Both the position numbers and the translations under genes were made by a program. The notes beneath the pieces were generated by a model that was not told the DNA's origin, ran no database searches, and was given only the letters and a program-made list of their open reading frames with translations. A DNA stretch of 64,000 nucleotides from Vibrio ziniensis (GTDB taxonomy: Bacteria; Pseudomonadota; Gammaproteobacteria; Enterobacterales; Vibrionaceae): contig NZ_CP049331.1 of the NCBI RefSeq assembly GCF_011064285.1, forward strand, positions 2,356,001 through 2,420,000, read 5' to 3'. The first letter of the stretch is position 1. Each line of letters begins with the position of its first letter. This document shows, piece by piece, positions 34,758 to 44,539 of this stretch.

Positions 34758-36185
34758 TTATTGCGCGTTTGCTTCACGCTCTTCGATAAACGCTAGCGCC
34801 ATCTTAATTCGTGCAATAACACGTTCTTGTCCAATGAGCTGCATTACTGCGTCAACAGATGGTGATTGACCGCCACCAGTCACAGCTACACGTAGCGGCA
34901 TACCAATTTTGCCCATGCCGATTTCAAGTTCTGCACATACTTGTTCAATCACTTGATGTAGAGCTTCTGTTGTCCACTCAGTTAGCGCTTCAAGTTTGCT
35001 TAACGCTAGAGCTAGAGGCTCTTTTGCTACGCCACGTAGATGCTTCTTAGCCGCACCTTCTTCAAACTCAGAGAAATCTTCGTAGAAGTAACGAGATTGC
35101 TGAACAAGCTCAACAAGCGTGTTGCAACGTTCGCCAACAAGAGAGACGATTTGTGCTAGTGCAGGACCGTTGTCTTTGTTAATACCTTGGTTATCAAAGT
35201 GCCATTCAAGGTGCTTCGCTACATACTCTGGTTCAGAAGACTTGATGTAGTGATTGTTCAACCAAAGCAATTTGTCTGTATTGAATGCCGATGCTGATCT
35301 TGAAATCGCATTCAGGCTAAATAGGTCGATCATCTCTTGTTGAGAGAAAATCTCTTGGTCACCATGACCCCAACCTAGACGCACAAGGTAGTTGATCAGT
35401 GCTTCAGGTAGATAACCTTCGTCACGGTATTGCATGACTGAAACCGCACCGTGACGTTTAGACAACTTAGCACCGTCATCACCTAGGATCATTGCACAGT
35501 GTGCAAAAGTCGGAACTTTCGCGCCAATTGCTTCGTAAATGTTAATTTGACGAGGCGTATTGTTGATGTGGTCTTCACCACGAATAACATGCGTAATACC
35601 CATATCGATATCGTCAACTACAACACAGAAGTTGTAAGTTGGAGAACCGTCTGTACGGCGGATGATTAAATCGTCCAGTTGGTCATTGCGAATTTCAATG
35701 CGACCACGAATTTGGTCATCAAATACTACGCTACCGCCTTTAGGATTACGGAAACGAATAACACAAGGGTCACCCTCTTTTGCCGCTTCATTTACCGCTT
35801 TAATTTTTGGATGGTTAGCGTCGTAACGAGCCATCTCTTTGTTTGCTTCTTGCTCAGCACGAACTTCATCTAAAAGCTCTTTAGATGCATAGCACTTGTA
35901 TGCTTTGTCTTGCGCTAGAAGTTGATCAACAACTTCGTTGTAACGATCAAAACGTTTAGTTTGGTAGTAAGGACCTTCATCCCATGCCAAACCTAGCCAA
36001 GTCATACCTTCAAGAATCGCATCTACTGCTGCTTGAGTAGAACGTTCAAGGTCAGTGTCTTCAATACGTAGAACAAATTCACCACCTTGGCTTTTTGCAT
36101 ATAACCAAGAGTAAAGTGCTGTACGTGCACCACCAACGTGAAGATAGCCCGTAGGACTTGGGGCAAAACGAGTTTTAACCGTCAT
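34758..36185 (-). CDS. gltX: Glutamate--tRNA ligase
   Basis: Class I aminoacyl-tRNA synthetase that charges tRNA-Glu, which also feeds HemA in this same window. The 475 residues contain the HIGH-type motif [16 protein letters not shown] near residue 8, [10 protein letters not shown] near residue 41, and the KMSKS-type loop [13 protein letters not shown] near residue 237, followed by the helical anticodon-binding domain. Normal length. The ATG is preceded by a weak AAGGAAGT site. It is convergent with the orphan gene and divergent from copA. Confidence 0.96.
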   Translation of the reverse strand: MTVKTRFAPSPTGYLHVGGARTALYSWLYAKSQGGEFVLRIEDTDLERSTQAAVDAILEGMTWLGLAWDEGPYYQTKRFDRYNEVVDQLLAQDKAYKCYASKELLDEVRAEQEANKEMARYDANHPKIKAVNEAAKEGDPCVIRFRNPKGGSVVFDDQIRGRIEIRNDQLDDLIIRRTDGSPTYNFCVVVDDIDMGITHVIRGEDHINNTPRQINIYEAIGAKVPTFAHCAMILGDDGAKLSKRHGAVSVMQYRDEGYLPEALINYLVRLGWGHGDQEIFSQQEMIDLFSLNAISRSASAFNTDKLLWLNNHYIKSSEPEYVAKHLEWHFDNQGINKDNGPALAQIVSLVGERCNTLVELVQQSRYFYEDFSEFEEGAAKKHLRGVAKEPLALALSKLEALTEWTTEALHQVIEQVCAELEIGMGKIGMPLRVAVTGGGQSPSVDAVMQLIGQERVIARIKMALAFIEEREANAQ

Positions 36186-36316
36186 TTGACTTCCTTAGAT
36201 ATAAAAACGACAGTGGCACATTAAGCCACTGCGACTGAAAGGATAAAATTTGGCGCCATTTTACCATTGATGACTAATTCCACAATGGAAGATTAAATCA
36301 TATTCCATAACACCGC

Positions 36317-36347
36317 TTGACCTTACCTTTAGGTCAAGGTTTATGCT
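36317..36347 (+). promoter_or_regulatory. CueR-type promoter of copA
   Basis: TTGACC (36317-36322), a 19-base spacer and TATGCT (36342-36347), with a perfect dyad CTTGACCT-N7-AGGTCAAG (36316-36338) between them. An overlong spacer containing such a dyad is the hallmark of promoters activated by MerR-family copper sensors such as CueR. Confidence 0.88.
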
Positions 36348-36376
36348 TTCATTAGTGTCGAATGGAGGGATTAAAA

Positions 36377-39112
36377 ATGGGTCACTATGCACTGCCGTTA
36401 TCTGGCTTAAATTGTATGGGCTGCGCACGCAAAGTTGAGCGACAGCTCAATTCGAATTTCACCGTTGAAATTCAGTCCCTTTCTCCGACTTTTATTGAGT
36501 TAGAGGTCAACTCACCGCTCGAACAAGTCATCGACAGCATCGAATCATTAGGCTACCACGCCGGCAACTCGCTGCAATTTAGCTTACAGGGATTAAATTG
36601 CGGCAATTGTGTAAACAAGCTCACCAAGCATTTGCAAAGCTTTGACGACATTGCCCGCTTGGAGGTTTCAAAAGAATCACTTTCACTGATCACTTCAAAC
36701 ACTGATGCTGAAATCATCGACCGTGTATCTCAGGTTGGTTTCAAAGCAAGCCTTATTGCTCCTCTAGCAGAGATAGAAGCAAAAAATGAAGTGATTGCTG
36801 ACAAAGCGACTGAAAAAGAGCAATCAGAGCCAACACCTGTTGAACCAATTCCAAATGCAGCCAATGACTTAGTTAACACTCACTTGCTGATTAAAGGTAT
36901 GACTTGCGCCAGTTGTGTTGCCTCAGTAGAAAAATCACTACTCTCGGTATCTGGCGTAGAGAAAGCGCAAGTTAATCTGGCAGAACAAACCGCCTTAGTG
37001 ATTTCAAATCAAGATGTCACTTCCGCATTAGTCGCCGCAGTTAAACAAGCGGGTTATCAGGCTGAGTGGGTAGATGATCCAGAGGAGCAACAGAAGAAAC
37101 AACAACAGCATTTAGAGCTTATTCAGAACGAGCATAAGCGAAATGCAGTTCTAGGCTTAGTCCTAGGGGTTCCTCTAATGGCTTGGGGCGTATTCGGTGG
37201 CAACATGATGGTTCAAACCAGCAGCGACCAAATGGCTTGGAGTATCGTTGGGTTATTGTGCCTTGCACTCTTAGCAACCGCTGGTAAAGGTTTTTTTACT
37301 AGTGCATGGCAAGCACTGACTCACCGCCGAGCAACAATGGATACCTTAGTTGCACTCGGTACAGGAGCCGCGTGGTTCTACTCGATTTTGGTTGTGATTG
37401 CGCCAAACTGGTTTCCTGATAACGCGCGTCATGTCTATTTTGAAGCCACAGCGATGATCATTGGCTTAATCTCTTTGGGTCATTACATAGAAGCCAAAGC
37501 CAAAGCGAGAACTACTCTATCACTTCAAGCTCTGATTAATTTGCAGCCACAACAAGCAACCTTAGTCACAACGAAAAATGGGGAAGCTACCGAGCAAACC
37601 ATCGCTATCGCTGACATCAAACAAGGTATGACGTTACGAGTAAAACCCGGTGAGCAGTCTCCGGTTGATGGTATCGTCATTGAAGGCAGCTCTTACGTAG
37701 ATGAGTCAATGCTTACTGGCGAACCTATCCCAGTTTATAAATCAGCATCAAGCCAAGTCTCTGCAGGAACCATTAATCAAGACGGTAGCTTATTGTTACA
37801 AGCGACCGGTATTGGTTCACAAACTATGCTCTCTCGCATCATCAAAATGGTTCGTCAGGCGCAAAGCAGTAAACCAGCTATTGCTAAAATGGCAGACCAA
37901 ATCTCGGCCGTTTTTGTGCCGACTGTTGTGTTGATAGCAATTTTTTCAGCGTTAATCTGGTACTGGTTTGGTCCTGACCCCAAAGCCAGTTATATGCTGG
38001 TGATTGCCACTACAGTGCTCATCATTGCCTGTCCTTGCGCACTTGGTCTGGCAACGCCATTGTCAGTAACCGTTGGTGTTGGTAAAGCCGCAGAAATGGG
38101 CATTTTAATTCGAGATGCCAATGTTCTTCAGTCAGCTAGCAAAATCAATACTGTGGTATTTGATAAAACAGGTACGCTCACACAAGGTAAACCAAGCGTT
38201 CAGCAGCTCATTACCTTTAATTCAAACCAACAGCAGGTCTTGGCTTTGGCCTACGCTTTGGAGCTACAATCCGAGCATCCTTTAGCCAAAGCGGTTTGCC
38301 TCTACGCAAAAGAGAATCAAATATCCCCAGCGGCCATAAGTAACTTCATCAACTTACGCGGACAAGGCATTCAAGCCGACCATCAAGGGCAAGCAGTACA
38401 TATTGGGTCTATCGGCTATTTCCAATCTTTAGATATCGATTTAACCGAAGCAGAACAAACCCTAGAGACTTTTTCAACCAACGCTTGGACTCCTGTCGCT
38501 ATTGCCCTCGACAAACAGCTTATAGGTCTGATTGCGATTGCCGACCCGGTAAAAGAAAGTGCTGCGCAAGCTATCCAAGCGCTGAATGAAATGGGGATTC
38601 ATACCGTTATGCTGACAGGTGATAACCAAAGTGTAGCGAACTCAATTGCAAGCAAGCTCGGTATAAGCCAAGTGATCGCTCAGGTACTTCCAGACCAAAA
38701 AGCGCAACATATTGAAGAGTTACAGAAACAAAACAGAGTTGTAGCCATGGTCGGTGATGGTATTAACGACGCGCCAGCACTTGCTCAAGCAGATATTGGT
38801 ATTGCAATGGGAAGCGGCAGTGATGTTGCCATTGAGAGTGCGCAAATGACACTGCTCAACTCGTCACCACTATCGGTGGTCAGTGCTATTGAATTGTCAC
38901 AAGCGACAATTAAGAACATGAAGCAAAATCTGTTCGGCGCGTTTATTTACAACACCTTTGGTATTCCGATCGCCGCAGGTGTGCTCTATCCGGTATTTGG
39001 ATTCTTGCTTAGCCCAGTAGTAGCAGGGGCGGCGATGGCATTGTCATCCATTACTGTGGTGAGTAATGCAAACCGCCTAAGGCTGGTTAAAACGCGCTTT
39101 CACCAATCCTAA
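36377..39112 (+). CDS. copA: Copper-exporting P1B-type ATPase CopA
   Basis: Pumps Cu(I) from the cytoplasm across the inner membrane using ATP. The 911 residues carry three N-terminal heavy-metal-associated domains (CMGC at 13-16, CGNC at 75-78, CASC near 175), eight predicted membrane segments, the ion-binding CPC in IIACPCALGLATPL, the phosphorylation site DKTGT and the GDGINDAPAL hinge. The ATG at 36377 has GGAGGG eight bases upstream; the earlier in-frame ATG at 36362 overlaps that site. Control is by the adjacent CueR-type promoter. No cueR gene is next to it in this window. Confidence 0.95.
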   Translation: MGHYALPLSGLNCMGCARKVERQLNSNFTVEIQSLSPTFIELEVNSPLEQVIDSIESLGYHAGNSLQFSLQGLNCGNCVNKLTKHLQSFDDIARLEVSKESLSLITSNTDAEIIDRVSQVGFKASLIAPLAEIEAKNEVIADKATEKEQSEPTPVEPIPNAANDLVNTHLLIKGMTCASCVASVEKSLLSVSGVEKAQVNLAEQTALVISNQDVTSALVAAVKQAGYQAEWVDDPEEQQKKQQQHLELIQNEHKRNAVLGLVLGVPLMAWGVFGGNMMVQTSSDQMAWSIVGLLCLALLATAGKGFFTSAWQALTHRRATMDTLVALGTGAAWFYSILVVIAPNWFPDNARHVYFEATAMIIGLISLGHYIEAKAKARTTLSLQALINLQPQQATLVTTKNGEATEQTIAIADIKQGMTLRVKPGEQSPVDGIVIEGSSYVDESMLTGEPIPVYKSASSQVSAGTINQDGSLLLQATGIGSQTMLSRIIKMVRQAQSSKPAIAKMADQISAVFVPTVVLIAIFSALIWYWFGPDPKASYMLVIATTVLIIACPCALGLATPLSVTVGVGKAAEMGILIRDANVLQSASKINTVVFDKTGTLTQGKPSVQQLITFNSNQQQVLALAYALELQSEHPLAKAVCLYAKENQISPAAISNFINLRGQGIQADHQGQAVHIGSIGYFQSLDIDLTEAEQTLETFSTNAWTPVAIALDKQLIGLIAIADPVKESAAQAIQALNEMGIHTVMLTGDNQSVANSIASKLGISQVIAQVLPDQKAQHIEELQKQNRVVAMVGDGINDAPALAQADIGIAMGSGSDVAIESAQMTLLNSSPLSVVSAIELSQATIKNMKQNLFGAFIYNTFGIPIAAGVLYPVFGFLLSPVVAGAAMALSSITVVSNANRLRLVKTRFHQS

Positions 39113-39190
39113 ATAAGCCAAACAATGAAGGTAGCCAACGTTCATCCTTGAGTATTAATGGAAGCGCAATTAGAACAATTGAGCTAATCT

Positions 39191-39240
39191 ATTCTAAATT
39201 AAGGTTTTTATCCTTAGATAGTATCGGAAAAATTTAGAAT
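39191..39240 (+). promoter_or_regulatory. Inverted repeat upstream of the TraB/GumN gene
   Basis: ATTCTAAAT at 39191-39199 and ATTTAGAAT at 39232-39240 flank a second AAGG/CCTT pair. It ends 17 bases before the start codon and could be an operator or mRNA leader structure. Confidence 0.35.
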
Positions 39241-39257
39241 CAGAAAAGGAATACAGC

Positions 39258-40130
39258 ATGTCTGTAATTACTCATACTCTTCGTTGGCTACTACCTTTAG
39301 TGGTCTTTTCTGTTCATGCAGAACCTTTGTATTGGAGCGCAACAAACGGAAAAATCAGCCTCACGATTATTGGTTCAGTGCATGTTGGTGAACCTTCCAT
39401 GTTCCCCCTACCTAATAATATTTATCAAACACTAGCCAAAAGTGATGGTCTTATTGTTGAGTCTGATACCACTATCCAACAGAAAATCGTTTACCCACCA
39501 ACCACTAAACAAGCCGCTCAAGTGCTTTCACAAGAGCAACTGTTCAATCTCGATCAAATTACCACCAAGTTTGGATTGAACGCCCAGCAAATTCATCAGC
39601 TTCCGCCATGGAGTGCTGCTTTATCTCTACAATTTTTGCAATTACAGAAGCTCGGCTATAAGACAAAGGATGGCGTTGACCTTCATTTGATGCAAAAAGC
39701 CGCTGAAGCCAACATACCGCTAGTGCCCTTAGAAACTATGCAATTTCAAATCGATCTGCTGACCCACCAGCCTGACGACGGCAAAGAACTGTTAATCAGT
39801 ATTATTGATGATTGGGAGAGCAATGAAGACATGACACATTGCATGATAGAAAGCTGGAAAGCGGGAGATAAAATAAATCTTGAAAAGATGATGCATCTTA
39901 CCGAGATGTCTCCAGAAATGGAGCAAGCATTTGTGACTAACCGAAACCAAGATTGGGCAAATAAACTGAGTTCTGGAAAATTCTTACCAACGCAACAAGG
40001 TCAGTACGTGATGATCGTTGGCGCTTTACACTTAATCGGTAAACAAAACTTTATTGAAATGCTGGAGAAGAAAGGCTTCAAAGTTTCACAACAAAACCGA
40101 AGTAAAAAAGCAAACTGCGAGTTTTTTTAA
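39258..40130 (+). CDS. TraB/GumN family protein
   Basis: A 290-residue exported protein with a signal peptide (cleavage near VHA-EP, residue 21). It shows the family's two paired GxxH-type motifs: LTIIGSVHVGEPSMFPLP near the start and MIVGALHLIGKQNFIEML near the end, with a conserved glutamate segment GLIVESD. The fold is related to putative metalloproteases of the Tiki/TraB class; activity in bacteria is not established. AAAAGGA precedes the ATG by 9 bases. Monocistronic, after copA. Confidence 0.85.
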   Translation: MSVITHTLRWLLPLVVFSVHAEPLYWSATNGKISLTIIGSVHVGEPSMFPLPNNIYQTLAKSDGLIVESDTTIQQKIVYPPTTKQAAQVLSQEQLFNLDQITTKFGLNAQQIHQLPPWSAALSLQFLQLQKLGYKTKDGVDLHLMQKAAEANIPLVPLETMQFQIDLLTHQPDDGKELLISIIDDWESNEDMTHCMIESWKAGDKINLEKMMHLTEMSPEMEQAFVTNRNQDWANKLSSGKFLPTQQGQYVMIVGALHLIGKQNFIEMLEKKGFKVSQQNRSKKANCEFF

Positions 40131-40165
40131 GCTCACTCTGTTCGAGTACATAAAACACTTGAAAC

Positions 40166-40200
40166 GAAAAAGGCTCCAGTCTTTCGACTAGAGCCTTTTT
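40166..40200. terminator. Bidirectional terminator between TraB/GumN gene and tRNA-Pro
   Basis: Stem AAAAAGGCTC-CAGTC with GACTA-GAGCCTTTTT, one mismatch, loop TTTC. A run at the left end and T run at the right serve both strands. Confidence 0.88.
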
Positions 40201-40207
40201 CTAAATA

Positions 40208-40284
<77 letters not shown>

Positions 40285-40296
40285 AGAACGCTGCGT

Positions 40297-40324
40297 ATAT
40301 TACGGATTATGAATAGTTACGCAA
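40297..40324 (-). promoter_or_regulatory. Promoter of tRNA-Pro
   Basis: On the minus strand TTGCGT (40324-40319), 16-base spacer, TAATAT (40302-40297), then a GC-containing ACGCAGCG discriminator before the tRNA 5' end. Confidence 0.6.
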
Positions 40325-40441
40325 GTCATTTAACTAAATTTTTCACAAAATCAGTTCGTTCGATTAAAAACCCATCAACAAGCAATAAAATGTGACCAAA
40401 TACACACACATAGAAACATTTACACAACCTATCAATCACAA

Positions 40442-40455
40442 TTGATCCAGATCAG
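40442..40455 (+). promoter_or_regulatory. FNR-like site upstream of the DUF3149 gene
   Basis: TTGAT, four bases, ATCAG: nine of ten defined positions of the TTGAT-N4-ATCAA consensus. A TAACTT -10 candidate at 40478-40483 would place the site near -41, the position for activation. Confidence 0.55.
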
Positions 40456-40518
40456 TGTCGTTTTTTTAGCCAGAATTTAACTTAAGAATCGTCTTCAAGC
40501 ACTTATAGAGGAAATACT

Positions 40519-40659
40519 ATGGACTTATGGCTAGATCTCCTTTTCGGTAATGCAGTTGGGTTATCTTCAATGCTGGTTATTTTCGGCGCTATAGGACTGA
40601 TGCTGTTTTATGGCAGCTATTTCGTCTACAAAGTATTGAACGACAAATCTCCTCACTAG
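40519..40659 (+). CDS. Small membrane protein of the DUF3149 family
   Basis: A 46-residue protein: an N-terminal DLWLDLLFGN amphipathic part, one membrane helix (SSMLVIFGAIGLMLFYGSYF) and a short KVLNDKSPH tail. This matches the DUF3149 pattern found in Vibrio and other gammaproteobacteria; function is not known. GAGGAAA lies 6 bases before the ATG. It is monocistronic, with its own FNR-like site and terminator, suggesting control by oxygen; that is inference. Confidence 0.82.
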   Translation: MDLWLDLLFGNAVGLSSMLVIFGAIGLMLFYGSYFVYKVLNDKSPH

Positions 40660-40699
40660 ATCGCTTAGCATCTATTTTTTAAATAGAATCACGCTTTGC

Positions 40700-40739
40700 A
40701 CCGGAGTTGATAACTTGTCAGCTCCGGTTTTTTATTTTT
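40700..40739 (+). terminator. Terminator of the DUF3149 gene
   Basis: Stem ACCGGAG/CTCCGGT with an inner TGA/TCA extension, then TTTTTTATTTTT. Confidence 0.9.
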
Positions 40740-40833
40740 CCCACCAACATTCGTTCCTTGATGCTTAACAGGTTGCTTGAGTAGTCTCGATTGTTATACT
40801 TCTGACATTCCATGATTAATTCGAGATAGCACT

Positions 40834-41430
40834 ATGTCTAGCGATGACTTTGAGTCTCAAGATGATTTCGAACTATTTCATCAAATGATGGGCGACGTAA
40901 AACCCATCAAACAAGATACCGCCGAACTGAATAAATCCCATCAGGTTACTGATGCACAACTAGCTAAGCGCGAAGCGGCAATTAGTCATTCAGATAACGA
41001 CCCTGATTATCTTTCTATTGACCATGCGCCAATGCTTAAGCCTGATGACCATGTTGAATTCAAACGCAATGGCGTTCAGGACGGGGTATACAAAAAGATG
41101 CGCTTGGGTAAGTACCCTATTCAGGCACGCCTTGATTTGCATAGAAAAACCCTCAAACAAGCGCGAGATGAAGTGGTCGCATTCGTCAATCAGTGTATGA
41201 GAATGGATATTCGAACCGTGATTATCGTTCACGGCAAAGGAGAACGCTCTAATCCGCCAGCTTTGATGAAAAGTTTTGTCGCTCACTGGTTGACGCAAAT
41301 TAAAGAAGTGCAGTGTATTCATAGCGCACAACGCTTTCATGGTGGCACTGGTGCTCTGTATGTTTTATTTAAGAAAAGTGTTGAGAAGAAAAACGAAAAC
41401 CGAGAGCGCCATCAGAAACGTCTTGGCTAA
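40834..41430 (+). CDS. smrA: Smr-domain nuclease SmrA
   Basis: A 198-residue protein with a C-terminal Smr domain: the LDLHRKTLKQARDEVVAF segment near residue 107 and IIVHGKGERSNPPALMKSFV near residue 130, ending GGTGALYVLF. The N-terminal part with LKPDDHVEFKRNGVQDGVYK and MRLGKYPIQA matches E. coli SmrA (YdaL) better than SmrB. Smr domains cut nucleic acid; SmrB acts on mRNA at collided ribosomes, while the SmrA substrate is less clear. Monocistronic, upstream of rluF. Confidence 0.87.
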   Translation: MSSDDFESQDDFELFHQMMGDVKPIKQDTAELNKSHQVTDAQLAKREAAISHSDNDPDYLSIDHAPMLKPDDHVEFKRNGVQDGVYKKMRLGKYPIQARLDLHRKTLKQARDEVVAFVNQCMRMDIRTVIIVHGKGERSNPPALMKSFVAHWLTQIKEVQCIHSAQRFHGGTGALYVLFKKSVEKKNENRERHQKRLG

Positions 41431-41552
41431 CAAAAGATACCTGCTAGAATGCGCCCTCGCTAAATTTTGAACACATTATTTATTTTGAAAGCGTTGCTAT
41501 CATCCATCGTTTTCAAAACAGAAGCCGTTGTGAAACGTTACAGGAGATAAAC

Positions 41553-42647
41553 ATGTCACAATCTGAAGGCAAACGCCTAAACAAGTACATCAGCGAAACA
41601 GGTTACTGCTCTCGTCGCGAAGCCGATAAGCTAATTGACCAAGGTCGAGTAACTATTAACGGTAAAGTTCCAGAAATGGGAACTAAAGTCACCGATGATG
41701 ATGACGTTCTAATTGACGGCAAATCGCTTCGTACCAAAGAAAAACCTATCTACATCGCGCTTAACAAACCAACGGGTATCACTTGTACCACAGAGCGTGA
41801 CATCCCAGGCAATATTGTAGATTTCATCGGTCATAAAAGTCGAATTTTCCCAATTGGACGCTTAGATAAACCTTCAGATGGTTTGATCTTCCTGACCAAT
41901 GATGGCGATATCGTGAATAAAATTTTACGTGCAGGAAACAACCACGAGAAAGAGTATGTGGTTCGCGTTGATAAACCTATCACGCCTGAATTCATCAAGC
42001 AGATGTCCTCAGGGGTGAAAATTCTCGATACCGTAACCCTACCTTGTAAAGTCGACATGGAAACCAAGTTTTCCTTCCGTATTGTTTTGACTCAAGGATT
42101 AAACCGCCAAATTCGCCGCATGTGTGAAGCGCTTGGTTATGAAGTGTTTAAGTTACGTCGCGTACGCATTATGAACATTTCTTTGGATGGTATTCCCAAC
42201 GGTCAGTGGCGTTATTTAACCGATGCTGAAGTGGCAGACATTCTGGCAATGTGTGAAGAATCTACCGGTACGGAAGAAGCATCTCGTATTGATGCGAAAG
42301 GACACAATATCCGTAAGGCAACCGACGCTAAGTTATTCGACAGCAGAGAAGAGAACCGCGATTCAAAAGCGCGTAGAAATCAGAATTCAAGTTCGTTTAA
42401 AGATAAGACCTATCAAGGTCATAATGCCGATACCTTCCGTCATGCCCCTAATTCAAAGAAAGGAAAAGCAAGAAGTGAAAGCCAAGGCAACGGTTCATCA
42501 GCTAGCTCTTCAAAAGGAAATTCAGCTAAAGGAAAGCCTTCTCAAGGTAAGCCAAATTCACAAAAACTGAATCAGAAAAATGTGAAAGGCAGCGATAAGC
42601 CATCCAATGCGCCTCGAGTAGGCGGCACATTGAGCTTGAAAAAATAG
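41553..42647 (+). CDS. rluF: 23S rRNA pseudouridine(2604) synthase RluF
   Basis: Converts U2604 of 23S rRNA to pseudouridine. The 364 residues have an N-terminal S4 RNA-binding domain ([20 protein letters not shown] near residue 8), the RsuA-type catalytic motif [20 protein letters not shown] near residue 97 with the catalytic aspartate, and [20 protein letters not shown] near residue 186. Residues from about 243 on are a long, basic, Ser/Asn/Lys/Gln-rich tail, considerably longer than in E. coli RluF. GGAGA precedes the ATG by 8 bases. Confidence 0.92.
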   Translation: MSQSEGKRLNKYISETGYCSRREADKLIDQGRVTINGKVPEMGTKVTDDDDVLIDGKSLRTKEKPIYIALNKPTGITCTTERDIPGNIVDFIGHKSRIFPIGRLDKPSDGLIFLTNDGDIVNKILRAGNNHEKEYVVRVDKPITPEFIKQMSSGVKILDTVTLPCKVDMETKFSFRIVLTQGLNRQIRRMCEALGYEVFKLRRVRIMNISLDGIPNGQWRYLTDAEVADILAMCEESTGTEEASRIDAKGHNIRKATDAKLFDSREENRDSKARRNQNSSSFKDKTYQGHNADTFRHAPNSKKGKARSESQGNGSSASSSKGNSAKGKPSQGKPNSQKLNQKNVKGSDKPSNAPRVGGTLSLKK

Positions 42648-42652
42648 AATAT

Positions 42653-42687
42653 AATAAAAAGGGGAGCAAATGCTCCCCTTTTTATTT
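42653..42687. terminator. Bidirectional terminator between rluF and upp
   Basis: Stem AAAAAGGGGAGC/GCTCCCCTTTTT with a 4-base loop between two convergent genes. Confidence 0.92.
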
Positions 42688-42702
42688 CTCACCAAGTAGC
42701 GA

Positions 42703-43329
42703 TTACTTAGTACCGAAGATTTTATCGCCAGCGTCACCAAGACCTGGAACGATGTAACCTTTGTCATTCAATTTTTCATCAATAGCAGCAGTGTAGAGCT
42801 CAACATCTGGGTGAGCTTTTTCTAGTGCAGCAATACCTTCCGGTGCAGACACAAGAACCAACACTTTGATTTGGTTACAACCTTTCTCTTTTAGTAGATC
42901 AATAGTTGCAATCATAGAGCCGCCAGTAGCCAACATAGGGTCAACAACCAGTGCAATACGCTCTTCAATGTTTGAAGCAAGTTTGTTGAAGTATGGAACT
43001 GGCTCTAGAGTTTCTTCATCACGGTAAATTCCGACAACGCTGATACGAGCGCTAGGAATATGCTCTAAAACGCCATCCATCATGCCTAAGCCAGCACGTA
43101 GGATTGGAACGACAGTTACTTTTTTACCTTTAATTTGGTCAACTTCAACAGGACCATTCCATCCATTAATGGTTACTTTCTCAGTTTCAAAGTCCGCAGT
43201 TGCTTCATAAGTCAGTAGGCTACCTACTTCTGTAGCTAACTCACGAAAGCGCTTAGTACTGATGTCACCTTCTCTCATCAAGCCAATTTTATGTTTAACA
43301 AGAGGGTGTTTAACTTCAACAACTTTCAT
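42703..43329 (-). CDS. upp: Uracil phosphoribosyltransferase
   Basis: Salvages uracil to UMP with PRPP. The 208-residue length from the ATG at 43329 is exactly that of the family; GGAG lies six bases upstream, and in-frame upstream starts overlap it. Seen: [20 protein letters not shown] start, [11 protein letters not shown] near residue 80 and the PRPP loop [20 protein letters not shown] near residue 130. It is divergent from purMN, the same arrangement as in E. coli. Confidence 0.96.
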   Translation of the reverse strand: MKVVEVKHPLVKHKIGLMREGDISTKRFRELATEVGSLLTYEATADFETEKVTINGWNGPVEVDQIKGKKVTVVPILRAGLGMMDGVLEHIPSARISVVGIYRDEETLEPVPYFNKLASNIEERIALVVDPMLATGGSMIATIDLLKEKGCNQIKVLVLVSAPEGIAALEKAHPDVELYTAAIDEKLNDKGYIVPGLGDAGDKIFGTK

Positions 43330-43416
43330 TTCCATCTCCGGCACAATTTAAATAAACCTCGGGATTATACACCTATTCTTTCAACTTTACCGACCAAAAA
43401 TCACGATAAAAAACTG

Positions 43417-43432
43417 ACGCAAACGTTTTCCT
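43417..43432 (+). promoter_or_regulatory. PurR operator of purMN
   Basis: ACGCAAACGTTTTCCT matches the PurR consensus ACGCAAACGTTTTCNT at every position. It overlaps the -35 region of a promoter whose -10 is TAGAAT (43450-43455), so binding should repress purMN when hypoxanthine or guanine is present. Confidence 0.9.
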
Positions 43433-43495
43433 TTTTGTTTTAAGCCCTGTAGAATAGCGCCGTTTTCATATCCAACTTAACCGAGGAACTTCCCC

Positions 43496-44536
43496 GTGAG
43501 CGGTAACAAGACTTCTCTTAGCTACAAAGATGCTGGCGTAGATATCGATGCAGGCAATGCACTTGTTGAACGAATTAAAGGTGCTGTAAAGCGTACTCGT
43601 CGCCCTGAGGTAATGGGTGGCATTGGTGGCTTTGGTGCGCTGTGCGAGCTACCAACTAAATACAAACAACCTGTACTTGTTTCTGGTACAGATGGTGTTG
43701 GTACCAAACTTCGTCTTGCTTTGGATATGAAAAAGCACGACACAATTGGTATCGACCTAGTAGCGATGTGTGTAAACGACCTTATTGTACAAGGTGCAGA
43801 GCCACTATTTTTCCTAGACTACTACGCAACTGGCAAACTAGATGTTGATACGGCAGCAGACGTTGTTTCTGGTATTGCAGATGGCTGTGTTCAAGCTGGC
43901 TGTGCTCTAATCGGTGGTGAAACTGCTGAAATGCCTGGAATGTACGAAGGCGAAGACTACGATGTAGCAGGCTTCTGTGTTGGCGTAGTAGAAAAAGAAG
44001 ACATCATCGATGGTTCTAAAGTTGCAGTTGGCGATGCGCTGATTGCGGTAGGTTCTAGCGGCCCACACTCAAACGGCTATTCTCTAGTTCGTAAAATTCT
44101 AGAAGTTTCTGGTGCAGACAAGAACGCGCTTCTTGAAGGTAAAACTATCGGTGAACACCTTCTTGAACCAACAAAGATTTACATCAAATCAGGTCTAAAA
44201 CTGATTGCAGAACATAACATTCACGCAATCTCTCATATCACTGGCGGTGGCTTCTGGGAAAACATCCCTCGCGTACTTCCAGAAGGTACTAAAGCTGTTA
44301 TCGACGGTAAGAGCTGGGAATGGCCTGTGATCTTCAAATGGCTACAAGAGCAAGGCAACGTAAATACTCACGAAATGTACCGTACATTTAACTGTGGTGT
44401 TGGTTTGATCATTGCCCTACCACAAGACCAAGCTGAAGCAGCAGTTAACCTTCTAAAAGCAGAAGGCGAAAACGCATGGGTAATCGGTAAAATTGCAGCA
44501 GCTAAAGCTGATGAAGAGCAAGTAGAGATCAATTAA
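43496..44536 (+). CDS. purM: Phosphoribosylformylglycinamidine cyclo-ligase
   Basis: AIR synthetase, fifth step of purine synthesis, ATP-dependent ring closure. The 346 residues show [20 protein letters not shown] at the start, [20 protein letters not shown] near residue 62 and [20 protein letters not shown] near residue 142. The start is GTG with GAGGAA upstream. purN begins 3 bases after the stop. Confidence 0.97.
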   Translation: MSGNKTSLSYKDAGVDIDAGNALVERIKGAVKRTRRPEVMGGIGGFGALCELPTKYKQPVLVSGTDGVGTKLRLALDMKKHDTIGIDLVAMCVNDLIVQGAEPLFFLDYYATGKLDVDTAADVVSGIADGCVQAGCALIGGETAEMPGMYEGEDYDVAGFCVGVVEKEDIIDGSKVAVGDALIAVGSSGPHSNGYSLVRKILEVSGADKNALLEGKTIGEHLLEPTKIYIKSGLKLIAEHNIHAISHITGGGFWENIPRVLPEGTKAVIDGKSWEWPVIFKWLQEQGNVNTHEMYRTFNCGVGLIIALPQDQAEAAVNLLKAEGENAWVIGKIAAAKADEEQVEIN

Positions 44537-44539
44537 TCC

